A DNA stretch of 64,000 nt from Yponomeuta sedellus (Eukaryota; Arthropoda; Insecta; Lepidoptera; Yponomeutidae): assembly GCA_934045075.1 (NCBI GenBank), contig OW203736.1, forward strand, positions 18,302,805 through 18,366,804. The letters are read 5' to 3'. Positions 53,786 through 63,639 of this stretch are shown piece after piece (position 1 is the stretch's first letter; each line of letters begins with the position of its first letter). A program made the translations under genes and the position numbers. The notes below the pieces were generated by a model, which was not told where the DNA came from, ran no database searches, and was given only the letters and a program-made list of their open reading frames with translations.

Positions 53786-54070
53786 AACAATGAGGGCCCG
53801 CGCGCTCGCCCACGGCCTCCTCTGAATACAGAGAAGCCCCGTACGTAGGGCGAGGCGCGGGCAATTAGATGCTTTTTGAAGCCCGGTGCCACAGTGACAA
53901 CTCATGCCCTATCCTGTGGCCCGGTAGAGTAGAGGAGGAACACCGCGGGGGTTTAGTAAGTAGTCCAGCCTTCGGGCTGGGAGTCCCACACAAAGGCGCC
54001 CAGTTGTCCCCTGACAACAGGGCGGCGAAGTGCCTAAATGCATTCCCCCGCGTAACCAAAAAAAAACCGG
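53786..54070 (+). other. 3' UTR of the R1-clade element
   Basis: GC-rich, non-coding, ending in an A-rich tract at 54053-54067; after this the sequence is AT-rich. Confidence 0.5.
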
Positions 54071-54359
54071 CACGATAAAAAGTTCCCAAATTAAATCCGT
54101 CCCAAATATAAACCATTTGGGCCATTAAAGGCTTTTTCGAATTGTTTTTATAAGGTGGTTGACAGTAGTAGTAGATCTGGTGATGAAGTCCGATAAGAAT
54201 TTTTGCGATGCATTTTAAAGGAAAATCGTTGCTTGGTCTTATTTTTGACACATCAAGATGCGGGACTAAAGTAACGGTCTAGCCTGGTTATGTGGTCAAG
54301 ATTGAAAACGCCGCCAGGATTATTTTCAGGGGGTGCAGCTCATACATAAAACATACGAT

Positions 54360-55195
54360 AAACTATGCGGAGAGCAAACCGAGCCGCCGACTTTTTTAAA
54401 CCTGCAATATTATTTTGCGCCTCAGAGGGCAAACTACTGACGTGACTGCCGTGAGCTGCCAAATTTTTCACATAATCGGTACTAGCGACTTTTTCACAAA
54501 GTTCTTGCTAGTAAAATTATAAACCTATTTAGAGGCTAAAAATTTCACCCATGCCGGGATTCGAACCCGCAACCTCTGGCATGGATAGCCAGAGGTTGCG
54601 GGTTCGAATCCCGGCATGGGTGAAATTTTTAGCCTCTAAATAGGTTTTTAAATTTGTTCCTTAGCACGGGTTAGTGCATTAAAATAAAAATAGTATAGTA
54701 AAATTATAGTTTAACCATCCCCCGACGATCGAAGCGAGCCGCCGAATATTTCATCTATTAGGTAGTTAGTAGCGCCTTATTTTTCACGAACTTTCGGTGG
54801 TAAACTATTATGAGGCAATCGAAGTTAGCCGCCGAATTTATCACATATTCTAATAAGCGCCTTGCTGACGAGAAACGTCTTTAAAATCATACCGAAAACT
54901 ACAGGTACCATGTCAGAAATGTGGATCGTAACGCGGAAGGATATATCCTCTTACCTTTACAACTACAAAACTATTCATCTTAGAAGTTAAACAATAGCAC
55001 TTAATTTATGTTTCTCGTTGAACCGACGGCCGTGTGCACTAACAAAGCCCCACCTGATTTTTTTCATGTTGATTTTGGCGGTTAAACAGAGGGTAATCGA
55101 TCAGGTACAAGGTAAGCGTAGCGAGCCTCCAAATTTTTTACGTAACAAGTAGTACTGAGCGTTTTTGCGAAAAGGGTAGTAGAGGATGCTGAACT
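54360..55195. repeat. diverged tandem repeat array
   Basis: The core GCGAGCCGCCGAATTTTTCACATA...AGCGCCTTTTTCACGAA recurs at about 54373, 54450, 54733, 54822 and 55115 with substitutions and variable spacing. It looks like an old satellite or a repeat-bearing element, interrupted by the 54521-54647 palindrome. Confidence 0.5.
54521..54647. repeat. perfect palindrome, 60-bp arms, 7-nt loop
   Basis: 54521-54580 and 54588-54647 are exact reverse complements (60/60) around ATGGATA. Each arm contains GGTTCGAATCC, the pol III B-box / tRNA T-arm consensus, embedded in GCGGGTTCGAATCCCGGC. No A box or complete tRNA cloverleaf is present. The exact symmetry implies recent origin or gene conversion. Confidence 0.5.
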
Positions 55196-55808
55196 GAACT
55201 GTTACTAGGTACGATAAGTTTAGATAGCAACTTACACGCCAATGTTTATATTGAAACAGTTGTAATAGTATAAGAAATCTATAACCAATACGTATGTGAC
55301 TCCTATTTAAGATTGTGTATCCGAATAAATGAGACAGTTATTATCGAGCAGTCAGAACGTTTTTTGTATACAAACAACCGTCCTTACATGGCGACCCTTT
55401 GCCATATTCGGATTTGGATCCGCGCTCGCGCTCCTCGACTATTATTAACGGAGTAAAATAATGTAAATACCGTAAAAGAAAACATTATTTACCTATCATC
55501 AAGGGGCTTAGAGTACGTGATAATAATTTTGTTGATCACCCAGTTTGTTGCAAGGCTTTTCCCAGTCTGCATGCTATTGGCAGAGGAAGAATCAGACGGA
55601 TTAAAGACACTAAATTGAAATCACCTGTGGAACAAAGAGGCAAACAGACTAATAGACCCAATAATATGTTAGTTACCATTGTCTATGAAACGTCTTGTGA
55701 TGGGGCACATTAAGGTTTTTATACCAAGACAGTCACATTATTCGATAAGAAAAAATCTCAATAGAATGTATTTGTCTGAGACTCTGTAAAGAGCATGCAC
55801 AGTATGTT
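55196..55808. other. no gene seen
   Basis: AT-rich with no recognisable protein; the right part resembles decayed coding sequence but no frame could be followed. Confidence 0.5.
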
Positions 55809-55920
55809 TATTATTATTATTATACTTTATTGCACACGAAACATTTAACAGGACATTACATAAGAAATAACATGTACAAAGGCGAGCTTATCTCTGTAAG
55901 AGGATTGTTCCAGCAAACCT
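55809..55920 (-). mobile_element. 3' end of a lepidopteran LINE, TTA-repeat tail
   Basis: Read on the minus strand: ATAAGCTCGCCTTTGTAC..., TGTGTTT-like sequence, GTGTGCAATAAAGT, then an (ATA)n tail. This 3' UTR end is familiar from many moth and butterfly genomes. 5'-truncated. Confidence 0.5.
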
Positions 55921-56279
55921 TAGAGAGTCGGAGAAGCAGTAAAAACGGGTTTCTTCATGAATTATATATTAGAGTTTCTTATAAAGCTTACTGGACTGTG
56001 TTCACAAACGAATTTTATATTAAATTTGGGGTACCACGTTCTGACACTTGCACAGCTTATGACACATTTAAAGTTACAGTTGAATGCGCGACTGGTGAAA
56101 ATGAGAAAAACCGCATAAATACGGAAAATAAACTTTATCTCCTAAAGGCTGAAAAAATTTATGAATTGAAGATTTGGAAAATCAAAGCACGGGAAGTTAG
56201 TGCAACAGTAATTTGCTTTGATTCATGCAAAATTTTCCATTGCCCCTTAGTCGCACAAACACAGTGTTTTATTGCTTAA
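55921..56279 (+). pseudogene. unnamed repetitive ORF fragment
   Basis: Reads KNGFLHELYIRVSYKAYWTVF, KFGVPRSDTCTAYD, then a charged helix (KLYLLKAEKIYELKIWKIKA) and VICFDSCK. It recalls an ORF repeated in insects with a 'P-R-T-D-T-C-x2-C-D' block, perhaps a transposase; here the second Cys is Tyr. The ATG shown by the frame lies in the LINE tail and is not its start. Confidence 0.5.
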
Positions 56280-56469
56280 AGCAACATTAATAGAACAAAA
56301 TTAATCGGGCATTTGCAGGAAAAATCTTGCCCAAAATCACTTCGACATTGTAATGAATTCTAGCAAAAAACAGGTCTGCAAGAGCTTTCAACCAGTGAAA
56401 TAAGTGTTTGAAGATGTTGTTATGCAATTAAAAGACGAAGCGGAAGTCGTGATAGATATAATACTGACA

Positions 56470-56754
56470 ATAATATGTCCAAAAAAGACACCTCGACACC
56501 TCGCGCCTGGCTGCGCAGCTGCGCCTGGCTGCGCAGCCAGGCTGCGGCAGCCAGTAAAATATATGACGTTGTATAGGAGCCCGCGCACTACGCAACCACG
56601 AATTTCCGGCCGCGGCAGCTAATACAACGCGCTTGTTTGCAGGGCAGCCGGCTGGCTGCGTGCAGCCAGAACGTGTGTAGGCGAATGTATGTGGCGGCGG
56701 TCAGTCTCTAGTTGTAGCAGCCAGACGTATTTTGCGTTCCGAACTTTGATAAGA
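56470..56754 (+). repeat. CTGGCTGCGCAG repeats, left end of Harbinger 4
   Basis: CTGGCTGCG(C/T) words occur at least five times in both orientations between 56510 and 56730, upstream of a MADF start. The layout copies the subterminal repeats of Harbinger 1. Confidence 0.5.
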
Positions 56755-56829
56755 TGACCTTCGATACAGAGAAATTTATTCGGGAAATTGAAAGCCACAA
56801 AGCAATGTGGGATATAACATCAGAAGAAT
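56755..56829 (+). pseudogene. MADF N-terminus, Harbinger 4 relic
   Basis: MTFDTEKFIREIESHKAMWD aligns in design with the Harbinger 1 MADF start (FDTDRFIIEI...LWD). Stops after 25 codons; the rest is lost. Confidence 0.5.
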
Positions 56830-57017
56830 AGTGATTGGGATTTAAAGATGGAAAGAAATTACGAACAAAATGTACTCGGAAAATTTATCAGAAAATGAAA
56901 AAAAAAAATTGGGAAAAAAGTATTTTTATTATCTGGATTATACAGTACAATACAGGGTGATTCTGCAACACCAAAGCTGTTAAAAGATTTTGAAGCAAAA
57001 AAGGGAACCTGGGACGC

Positions 57018-57240
57018 TCGAGGTAAACAGAAAAGGGAAATGTGGAAGGAAAAGAAAGACAACAGCAAGAGATGAAGCTTTTCTCATAAGGTAAAGTAAA
57101 TTAAGCCCCAGAAAAACCAGCCAAGAACTTCAGCAAGACTTAGCGCATGCTAGAGTTGTTGTTCATGACTCCACCGTACGAAAACGTCTTATTGAAGGTG
57201 GAAGAAAAACAATTAGACCTAAAAAAAACAGTTATTGACA
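57018..57240 (+). pseudogene. Tc1-type transposase N-terminal fragment
   Basis: GRKRKTTARDEAFLIR, one in-frame TAA, then PRKTSQELQQDLA, VVVHDSTVRKRLIEGG and RPKK: the bipartite HTH DNA-binding domain of Tc1/mariner transposases. Cut off at 57240 where the YqaJ fragment begins. Confidence 0.5.
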
Positions 57241-57261
57241 GCTGCTATGATCAGACCCACC

Positions 57262-57685
57262 AGCAATGAAACGGGGTAGAAATTTAGAAAACGAAGTTCG
57301 AGAAATATATTATTAAAAATAGTTAGCAAGAGACGGGAAAAAAAATCAAGAATTGTGGGTTGTTCATATCTCAGAAACATCCAATGTTAGCAGGTTCTCC
57401 TGATGTCAAGACAGCCATGTCGAGATAAAATGTCCTATTAGCAACAAAACTTACATTAATTATATAAACAATGGGAAAGCCAGCAAGAAATGCTTTGCCC
57501 AAATTCAAATGTACATAAGTGGACTAAAAAAGTGTTACTTTTGTGTTGCAGATCCGAATTTTGGTACTAATAAAAATGTAGAAATCTTGTGTATTAACTT
57601 TGATGAACAATATATGGCAGAATTTCTTGAAACTGTTATTACATTTTGGAAATCACATGTGTATCCATTATTATATAAAATGTAG
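57262..57685 (+). pseudogene. YqaJ nuclease C-terminal part, ISL2EU element
   Basis: AMKRGRNLENEV, then after breaks 'MLAGSPD' and VEIKCPISNKTY (catalytic D...ExK), CFAQIQMYISGLKKCYFCVADPNF and a stop at 57685. Same architecture as 2941-3619 but diverged. The N-terminal half is missing, replaced by the Tc1 fragment. It converges on the transposase gene with about 35 bp between stops, the gene arrangement of ISL2EU elements. Confidence 0.5.
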
Positions 57686-57718
57686 AATAAAACAATGCAA
57701 AAATTTAATGTGTGTATT

Positions 57719-59769
57719 ATTTAATAAGAGAATCTTGTATATTAATTAAACCACAAGCTATAGTTATCACTTCATCAAGAACTTTAACCAAACTTAAGAC
57801 AGGCATGTGGTTTCAACATGTTGAATTCACGTAACCGTCTTATCACCCTCTCAACATGTATTCGTAAGCTGGCTATTTGCTTAGTTTCCTTGGCTTCAGC
57901 CTTAGTCAACTTAGCTCCAGATGCAACACTAGGAGGCCGTACTAATAGTACACCCATTTTTCGTAAATACACTTCCACATGTTTAAAGCCTCTATCTGCC
58001 ATGACCCACATATTCGGTTGCAAACATTTTGAGAAGTCAGAAGTTTCCACAATGCATGTGTCGGTTATTCGGCCTCCATAACCATTCGAGATATAATTTA
58101 CCAAAGCGTTAGGTGTATAAGATATAAGGTATTTAATTGTGTTGGTTTTCTTGTAATCGGACCAGGAAAGGGCCTGATTTAAAGCCTTAAAAGGCTTCTG
58201 TACTTCAATCTCTAAACAGTCTATTATACAAGTCACTTTATTGTATTTATGTCTGAAAGCCATAGGTAATTTTTTTAAATTATTTTTTATTTAATGGTAC
58301 AATAAAAGGACGCATTATACCTGCTATAAGAGGTACATTTGAAGGAAAAAATTCTTGTTTGGATAAGTTACATCAATGCCAAAGTCATCAGCAAGTTCTC
58401 CGAATGAATTATTTAACCTAACTTTTTTAGACACAATAAAATATGGTTGACCGGTATATCTGTCTGTTCCTGTATCAAGTTAACTAAATAATAGCAACTT
58501 AAAGGAATTCCAGTGTAAGAACGGGGGCTTTTTTTAATTTTATTCAAGGTGAACTGTAAAGCGTTTAAATCTTCTCTCCTTTTGTCATCCTCTAGCATCT
58601 CGCTATAGTCAGATGTAGACTCTAATTGAAGAGATTTTGTTGATATTGATGATTCTGTGTTAGTTACAGAGGGAGTACAAGGAGAATCACTATCTAATTG
58701 ATACAATTTTTTGACTATTTTAGCATTCATATTTGGTTTTGATGGGTTAATATAACCGCCATGTTTGATTTTAAATGGTGATGTGGAGACAGAATGTAGA
58801 AACGGCTTTGATGGTGATGTCATCTGATTTATTGAACTGACTTTTGTTTGGTTCGCTTAACTTCTGAATGTTTTACACATGTGTACTTGAATTGATTTAT
58901 CCGACACTCTTGGTGTTAGTTGGGGAACTTCTTCAGTAGTCTGCTGAACTGTAAAACAAATGTTTTGTTATAAAAGTGCAATGTTATAGTTATGAACACA
59001 AATAGCAGGAAAAGACTATGTAGTTTATATTGTTCCAACAATGCGTGTAATAATACTGAGAATAACATTATATTTCATTATGCTATATTGTATATAAGTT
59101 AATAAAATTAAGAACTTGATTGTTCTGTAACTATATTTTTTCCCCCAAATTCCTTTTCACACTCTTCAAGAATCATCATTTTTCGTTTCTTAGCTATGTA
59201 GAGCATAGGCGCAATAAAAAGGAGGCCTATGCCCAGCAGTGGGTTGATGTGACCTGATTATAGATAGCTATGTAGGGACGCTCTGTTGTGTTAGATGTTC
59301 GTGTTTTTCTGTCTGGTTGGCAAATAAATTTTTTGGGCATACATCCTGGTTTCATACGTACTTGTGATACCGATCCCATCACATGATATTCCATATAATT
59401 TTCCATATCATTAGGTAACTAGAAAAAGAAAAGTTAACATGAATATAATGATAATAGGAGTGAAACCAACACAAACATAACCTCAATAACTTAGTTATTC
59501 CAAAGCCTTAATATATAAACTATTTTACGTCAAGCAAATATTTCAGCTTTAAGCCCCAACAAAACATGATAACATACATCAAAGTGGTCTTCACAGAAAT
59601 AAATTGGCGAATTTGTGACTACTTCGTTCGGGTTTCGCCGTGCGAGCTTTAACCACGTATCTCTTATTTTTTTCTTGTTTGGGATATACACAAATACCTT
59701 GTTGGGCATTTTGATTGATGTGTTTTTACACTGAGGTACTGCACACCACCTATAAACTTTGGAATTCAT
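57719..59769 (-). pseudogene. ISL2EU THAP-DDE transposase, multi-exon, decayed
   Basis: Exon 1 (59769-59578): MNSKVYRWCAVPQC..., a THAP zinc domain (C2CH) ending CEDHFD at donor GTATGT. Exon 2 starts 59418 after TTTTTCTAG: LPNDMENYMEY, MKPGCMPKKF, to about 59110, interrupted by a 63-bp insert. Linker/HTH follows in 58413-58823. The catalytic region 57784-58263 has IIDCLEIE (D), MADRGFKHVE (D) and RIHVERVIRRLREF (E). A late frameshift puts the normal C-terminus (VLDEVITIACGLINIQDSLIK) in another frame, ending about 57719. All catalytic residues are visible, but the gene is broken at least at the insert and the late shift. Confidence 0.5.
59202..59264. mobile_element. 63-bp retroelement insert with 11-bp TSD
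   Basis: Contains AGGCCTATGCCCAGCAGTGGG, the core of a common lepidopteran retroelement 3' end. Flanked by TAGCTATGTAG at 59191-59201 and 59265-59275. Its removal restores PYIAKKRK in the ISL2EU transposase exon. Confidence 0.5.
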
Positions 59770-60133
59770 TTTTATCACACGAAATAATAGCAATGTTTGT
59801 TTACTTCTCCAGCAGCGTGTAGACACACTCGTTTGTTTGGTTAGCTGACTTAGCTGTGACGTCAGTCCCGACGCCATTACATTGCAAGCTGTTTTCGCGC
59901 GCATTTGAAAAGATATTATTAAAATGGCTTTAGACTTCGTTAAACTTAAGTTCATTACCGAAATAAAGGTGTTTTCGTAGACAGTAAATGTGTACCCACA
60001 TTTCCGATGAAGATTTAAAAATCTTTCGTCAAGCCTATTATTATAAACTTCCTCGGGGTCAGGATTAGAACCTAATCTAAATACAATAGTAAAATCACCA
60101 AAGACGAACAATCATGTTAAAATGTTTTTTTAC

Positions 60134-60460
60134 CTTTCTGCAAACTCTTCAAGAGTTTGGTGTTTCGACAGAGTTGGAAGATTGGTGCTGGCATTAACAT
60201 CCCTGAACTCATCCAAGGCAGAAATAACAGGAATCTCATCTTGAAGTTCCTCTTCAACTCCGACAAGGTTATTTCTGTCGTACGCCTCTAGTCTAACAAG
60301 AAAACGGGGTTATCAACAAAAAACATAACATAACCTATAAATTATAACAATACTTGTTATCAAGTTACCTTTCAATTAAAGCTGCTATTTTACCAATCGT
60401 GGACGCTTTCCTTTGTCTAAGTTCGTCCTTTAATTGAGCTACACTACAAGTCGAGTACAT
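60134..60460 (-). CDS. SAP-domain protein, two 5' exons
   Basis: Exon 1 (60460-60369): MYSTCSVAQLKDELRQRKAS..., a SAP motif. The donor AAAG|GTAACT is followed by an acceptor TTGTTAG and exon 2 (60292-60134) RLEAYDRNN...TLSKHQTLEEFAER, with another donor GTAAAA. Splice phases agree. SAP domains bind DNA. In insects a SAP N-terminus of this form introduces long SWIM/YqaJ transposon proteins, so this is probably the start of another ISL2EU-type second gene rather than a host gene. Downstream exons were not found. Confidence 0.5.
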
Positions 60461-60860
60461 TTTTTTTGTTCTGATAATTAACGCGAGACCAAACAACAAA
60501 ATATTGCAATATGGCGGTTCTTAGGAACACTTAACAGTGCTGCCACCTACAATGAGCTTTCAGTTTTTAACTTCATCGGAAAATTTTGTGATTTTCGTTT
60601 AAAATCGTTAATTCCCTAAAAAAACAACCAGACTTTGGTTAGGACAAATATGGCTCAAAATGTTCTCTATGGTCTGTACTAATACCCCCTTAAGGCTTTG
60701 CACCCAGCTTCCATATACACTGTATATTTATCAAAATCGGTTCAGCCTTTTCTGAAATGTGCTAATTTAAAGCTAATATCAGTGATATTTCAAACTTGTA
60801 TTTACTTGTTTTTTAACTATCTCCTTACTGGTTTTAGGGAAATCATGGATCACTTAACTT
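60461..60860. other. non-coding interval
   Basis: No gene seen; a TCAAAATCGGTTCAGCC word near 60734 is a common lepidopteran repeat motif. Confidence 0.5.
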
Positions 60861-60867
60861 AACCCGC

Positions 60868-61700
60868 CATTTTTATACTCAGCACCGAACTAAATATGAA
60901 GAAATTAAAAATAAAGAGAAGGAGAATTGCCCTCCTAACTCAACAGTAGTTGAAAATTGTATAAATTTAGTCACAGTATATGGGAGACCGTTTTCTTTAT
61001 TGCAAGATGAAGCAATCAAGAACTTGATCAAACTAATACTAGGCGCAAATGAAAATTCCATTAGTCCTACTAACATCACGACTAAAATCGAAAACAAAGC
61101 ATATGAAATCAGACAACAAATCCATGAGGAAACGAGAAAAAAACTTATATTATGTTTGAAAGTAGATGTTGCTTCCGTAAAATCAAGAAGATAAACCTCC
61201 AATATATTAGAGACGCGACCATTGTTCTACGTAATCTCAGTGTTTTAGAGCTTCACGAGAGAAACACTGCAACATTTCATAAAGAAACTATCCTCCGCGT
61301 GTTAAGTCCATACGGTATTGAAATTAAACAAGTATACTCATTGACTTCAGACAATGGACTCAATATGTTGGCAATGTCACGTCAAATTGCTGACCTTCAG
61401 GCAATACTTGACGAACCAGCGGAAGACGAAGATTCTCCCTAGGAAGATAATATTGATAAAGACACAGATAGTGGAAATGACCAACAATTCATAGATAATC
61501 TTGACGGAATAGAGTTTGAAGAAGTTTTTCAAAATGAGACGTTGTCCAGAATGATAGCTGTATGCTGGGCTGCTCATACATTGAAGCTATAAATGCTTTA
61601 AAATATGCATTCTTAGAATTGCAACCGTTTCTGGAACAGTGTCGTCAAGCAGTAAGAGTACTTCGTACGCCAAATGTTGCACTTGAATTGAGGCAAAATC
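60868..61700 (+). pseudogene. hAT-family transposase fragment
   Basis: 'LVTVYGRPFSLLQDEAIKNL' and an RNase H-fold strand 'YSLTSDNGLNMLAMSR' (catalytic D) are hAT hallmarks, followed by an acidic insert and 'MIAVCWAAHTLKL' (the AAHTLQL-like segment). Frame changes near 61150 and 61440 and a stop at 61590. The C-terminal dimerisation domain is absent. Confidence 0.5.
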
Positions 61701-61747
61701 ATTTACCATTTGTTTGACTCACACTTCCCGTATTCATTTAGATGAGA

Positions 61748-62890
61748 ACTCATGGGCCAAGATTGCCTTCCATCAGCATTGAGACCGTATGAGCCTATAT
61801 CTACATATCTGAAAGTGTAATCGTGATCCACGACGGCCATGAGCACTATACTATATGTTCCTTTGTAGTTATAATATTAACTTTCACAATTTGATGGTGC
61901 TTGAATTGTTATAGCAATAGCTCCACAACAATCCGGGTAATCTCACCTTGAATCACATTCGATATCTAAAAAATAAAAGTGTTATGTTAATTTCAGGAAG
62001 CACATCATGCATCAACGTCAGAAACGAATAACGAGAGCCTTGATGCTAGTGAAAATAGCAACAACGCCGTTCATATGAAAGTGGTAAAGCCACCAAAAAC
62101 TCCAAATTTAAAGATGAAATTACCATCAGAAACGTCTGGAATTCAAGCAGACGTAAATGAACTCAAAGAACTAAATAACACATTAGTAAACGTGTCTGCC
62201 CCGATTCCAAGAGATTTAGAAGATGAATGTGATGTAATTGGAAGACATGTTGCACAGCAGCTCAAGCAGTTACCGCCAATTGATAGAATTGATGCGACAG
62301 ATGAAATACAGGCAATACTCTCTAGATACCATAAGAGCGCCCTTAGTGCTAGAATTGTGTACTCACTTAATTACAGTTCTGAATGTACGCCATCACCACA
62401 GCCTGTACGGTTCACAGAAGGAGCTCCACTAAATCCTACACCAACAATGTATGTACATAATCAACCTACAATATCTGCACTCTCTACGCAACTGGAATAA
62501 TCTTTATAATCTGTAATCGATAATGATGTACTTGCTGAAGCAATCTGATATTCTAGACCTCTGATATCATAACGAACTATTAACGAAATGTGTAGTACTA
62601 TAGGTATTGAGTATTATTACGTGAAATGCACGTTTAATAGGTGCAAAAACGTTAACAAATCGGTTGTGAATTTGATTATAAATAATAAAAATTACTTTGA
62701 TAAAATCTTTTAGACTTTTATTGATAGCAGCACATACTTCTAGTATTATTTTAATTATGGATGCTTTTGAAACTGTGAAAAATACCGACAACCGTCTATA
62801 CGATATTCCAGAAGAAAGGTATACGGAAAGGGTTATTTCTAACTTCACCCTTGCAGGTATCGCATCCCTCGTCAGTATATCATCGCGTTG
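61748..62890. mobile_element. PIF/Harbinger element 3, partial
   Basis: MADF-gene second exon (+) lying inside the intron of a transposase gene (-), as in element 2. TIRs not located; the left side abuts the hAT fragment and has lost the MADF first exon. Confidence 0.5.
61748..62890 (-). pseudogene. Harbinger 3 transposase, two exon fragments
   Basis: The upstream exon (about 62890-62696) is VKLEITLSVYLSSGISYRRLSVFFTVSK..., a HARBI1-type HTH, ending FIK at donor GTAATT. The downstream exon starts 61965 after TTTTTTAG and reads [36 protein letters not shown]: the DDE_Tnp_4 core. An in-frame stop after the Glu-Ser and truncation at about 61748 make it inactive. Confidence 0.5.
61997..62500 (+). 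CDS. Harbinger 3 MADF-gene second exon with BESS motif
   Basis: After acceptor TTAATTTCAG the frame is open for 168 codons: Ser/Asn-rich linker, PKTPNLKMKLPSE, then ECDVIGRHVAQQLKQLPPIDRIDATDEIQAIL, a BESS-like helix pair, and a Pro-rich end. It lies wholly within the transposase intron 61966-62695. Confidence 0.5.
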   Translation, partial: EAHHASTSETNNESLDASENSNNAVHMKVVKPPKTPNLKMKLPSETSGIQADVNELKELNNTLVNVSAPIPRDLEDECDVIGRHVAQQLKQLPPIDRIDATDEIQAILSRYHKSALSARIVYSLNYSSECTPSPQPVRFTEGAPLNPTPTMYVHNQPTISALSTQLE

Positions 62891-62983
62891 AATTTTTGGA
62901 GTAGTTAAAGGAGACGCTGTACGCTGTCAATACATTCTTGGGCCTAGGTGTAAAAAGATGAAATTGATGTCAATTTAGAGCTT

Positions 62984-63428
62984 ATATTAGGGGTTAAAGT
63001 ATGAAATTGCCATTTTATTGCAATAGGTTCTTTGAATTGACATACAATCTTCATGGTTTGAGGTTTTCGAATGAAACTTTTTTCAAATGGTTTCTATGTT
63101 CTTTTTTTAAAAAATGTGAAAAATTTGAATATTGACTTTCAATTGTTTTTGTTATTCAATTTAGACAAGAAAGATGGATACTGCGAAAATTCGTGTGATT
63201 TTTGAATACGAGTTCCGACGCGGAACTAACGCGGCAGAAACAGCCCGCAATATCAATGCTGCGTTTGAAAGTCGATATTCAAATGTTTCACATTTTTTAA
63301 AAAAAGAACATCATAGAAACCATTTGAAAAAAGTTTCATTAGAAAACCTCAAACCATGAAGATTCTATGTCAATTCAAAGAACCTATTGCAATAAAACGG
63401 CAATTTCATACTTTAACCCCTATTATAT
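62984..63428. mobile_element. fold-back mariner remnant, about 165-bp arms
   Basis: Left arm about 62984-63157 and right arm 63264-63428 are reverse complements with few mismatches (for example TTAGGGGTTAAAGTATGAAATTGCC at the outer ends, preceded by TA). The spacer 63158-63263 has a mariner transposase start. Confidence 0.5.
63174..63265 (+). pseudogene. mariner transposase N-terminus
   Basis: MDTAKIRVIFEYEFRRGTNA, AETARNINAAF: the first HTH of mariner transposases. After about 30 residues the frame runs into the right inverted arm, so only the DNA-binding start survives. Confidence 0.5.
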
Positions 63429-63591
63429 TCTGAAACCACCTGTGAAAATTCTGCGGATTTTGGCAATCTGAGAGCATAAGACATTTAGTAAAAGTGAGGT
63501 TATGGAACAAGTTGACAATAAATTATACTAAACTTCCGTGTCCGTTACGATAGCAAGCGTACAAGTTAAACAAGATCAGAAGTCCGTAGAA

Positions 63592-63614
63592 AGAAAGCAC
63601 TGACAGTGCTTTCT
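63592..63614. repeat. 11-bp perfect hairpin
   Basis: AGAAAGCACTG A CAGTGCTTTCT; it marks a short palindrome just before the LTR-like region. Confidence 0.5.
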
Positions 63615-63639
63615 CAGTATTGTATTGTTATGGGCTAGG

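Larger units (their letters stand above)
43546..54070 (+). mobile_element. R1-clade non-LTR retrotransposon, split by copia
   Basis: GC content jumps at about 43546 and falls back after 54070. Order: GC-rich 5' UTR, ORF1 (Gag-like with three zinc knuckles), ORF2 (endonuclease, reverse transcriptase), 3' UTR ending in an A-rich stretch (AACCAAAAAAAAACC, 54053-54067). A copia element occupies 45538-49986. The protein style (Ala/Arg/Gly-rich, high GC) is that of R1/TRAS/SART-like lepidopteran LINEs. Many indels in ORF2 show it is old relative to the copia insertion. Confidence 0.5.

Noticed and set aside
54588..54647. tRNA gene because of GGTTCGAATCC
   Set aside because: Only a T-arm-like word is present; no A box, D arm or anticodon arm can be drawn, and the same word is in the opposite arm by symmetry.
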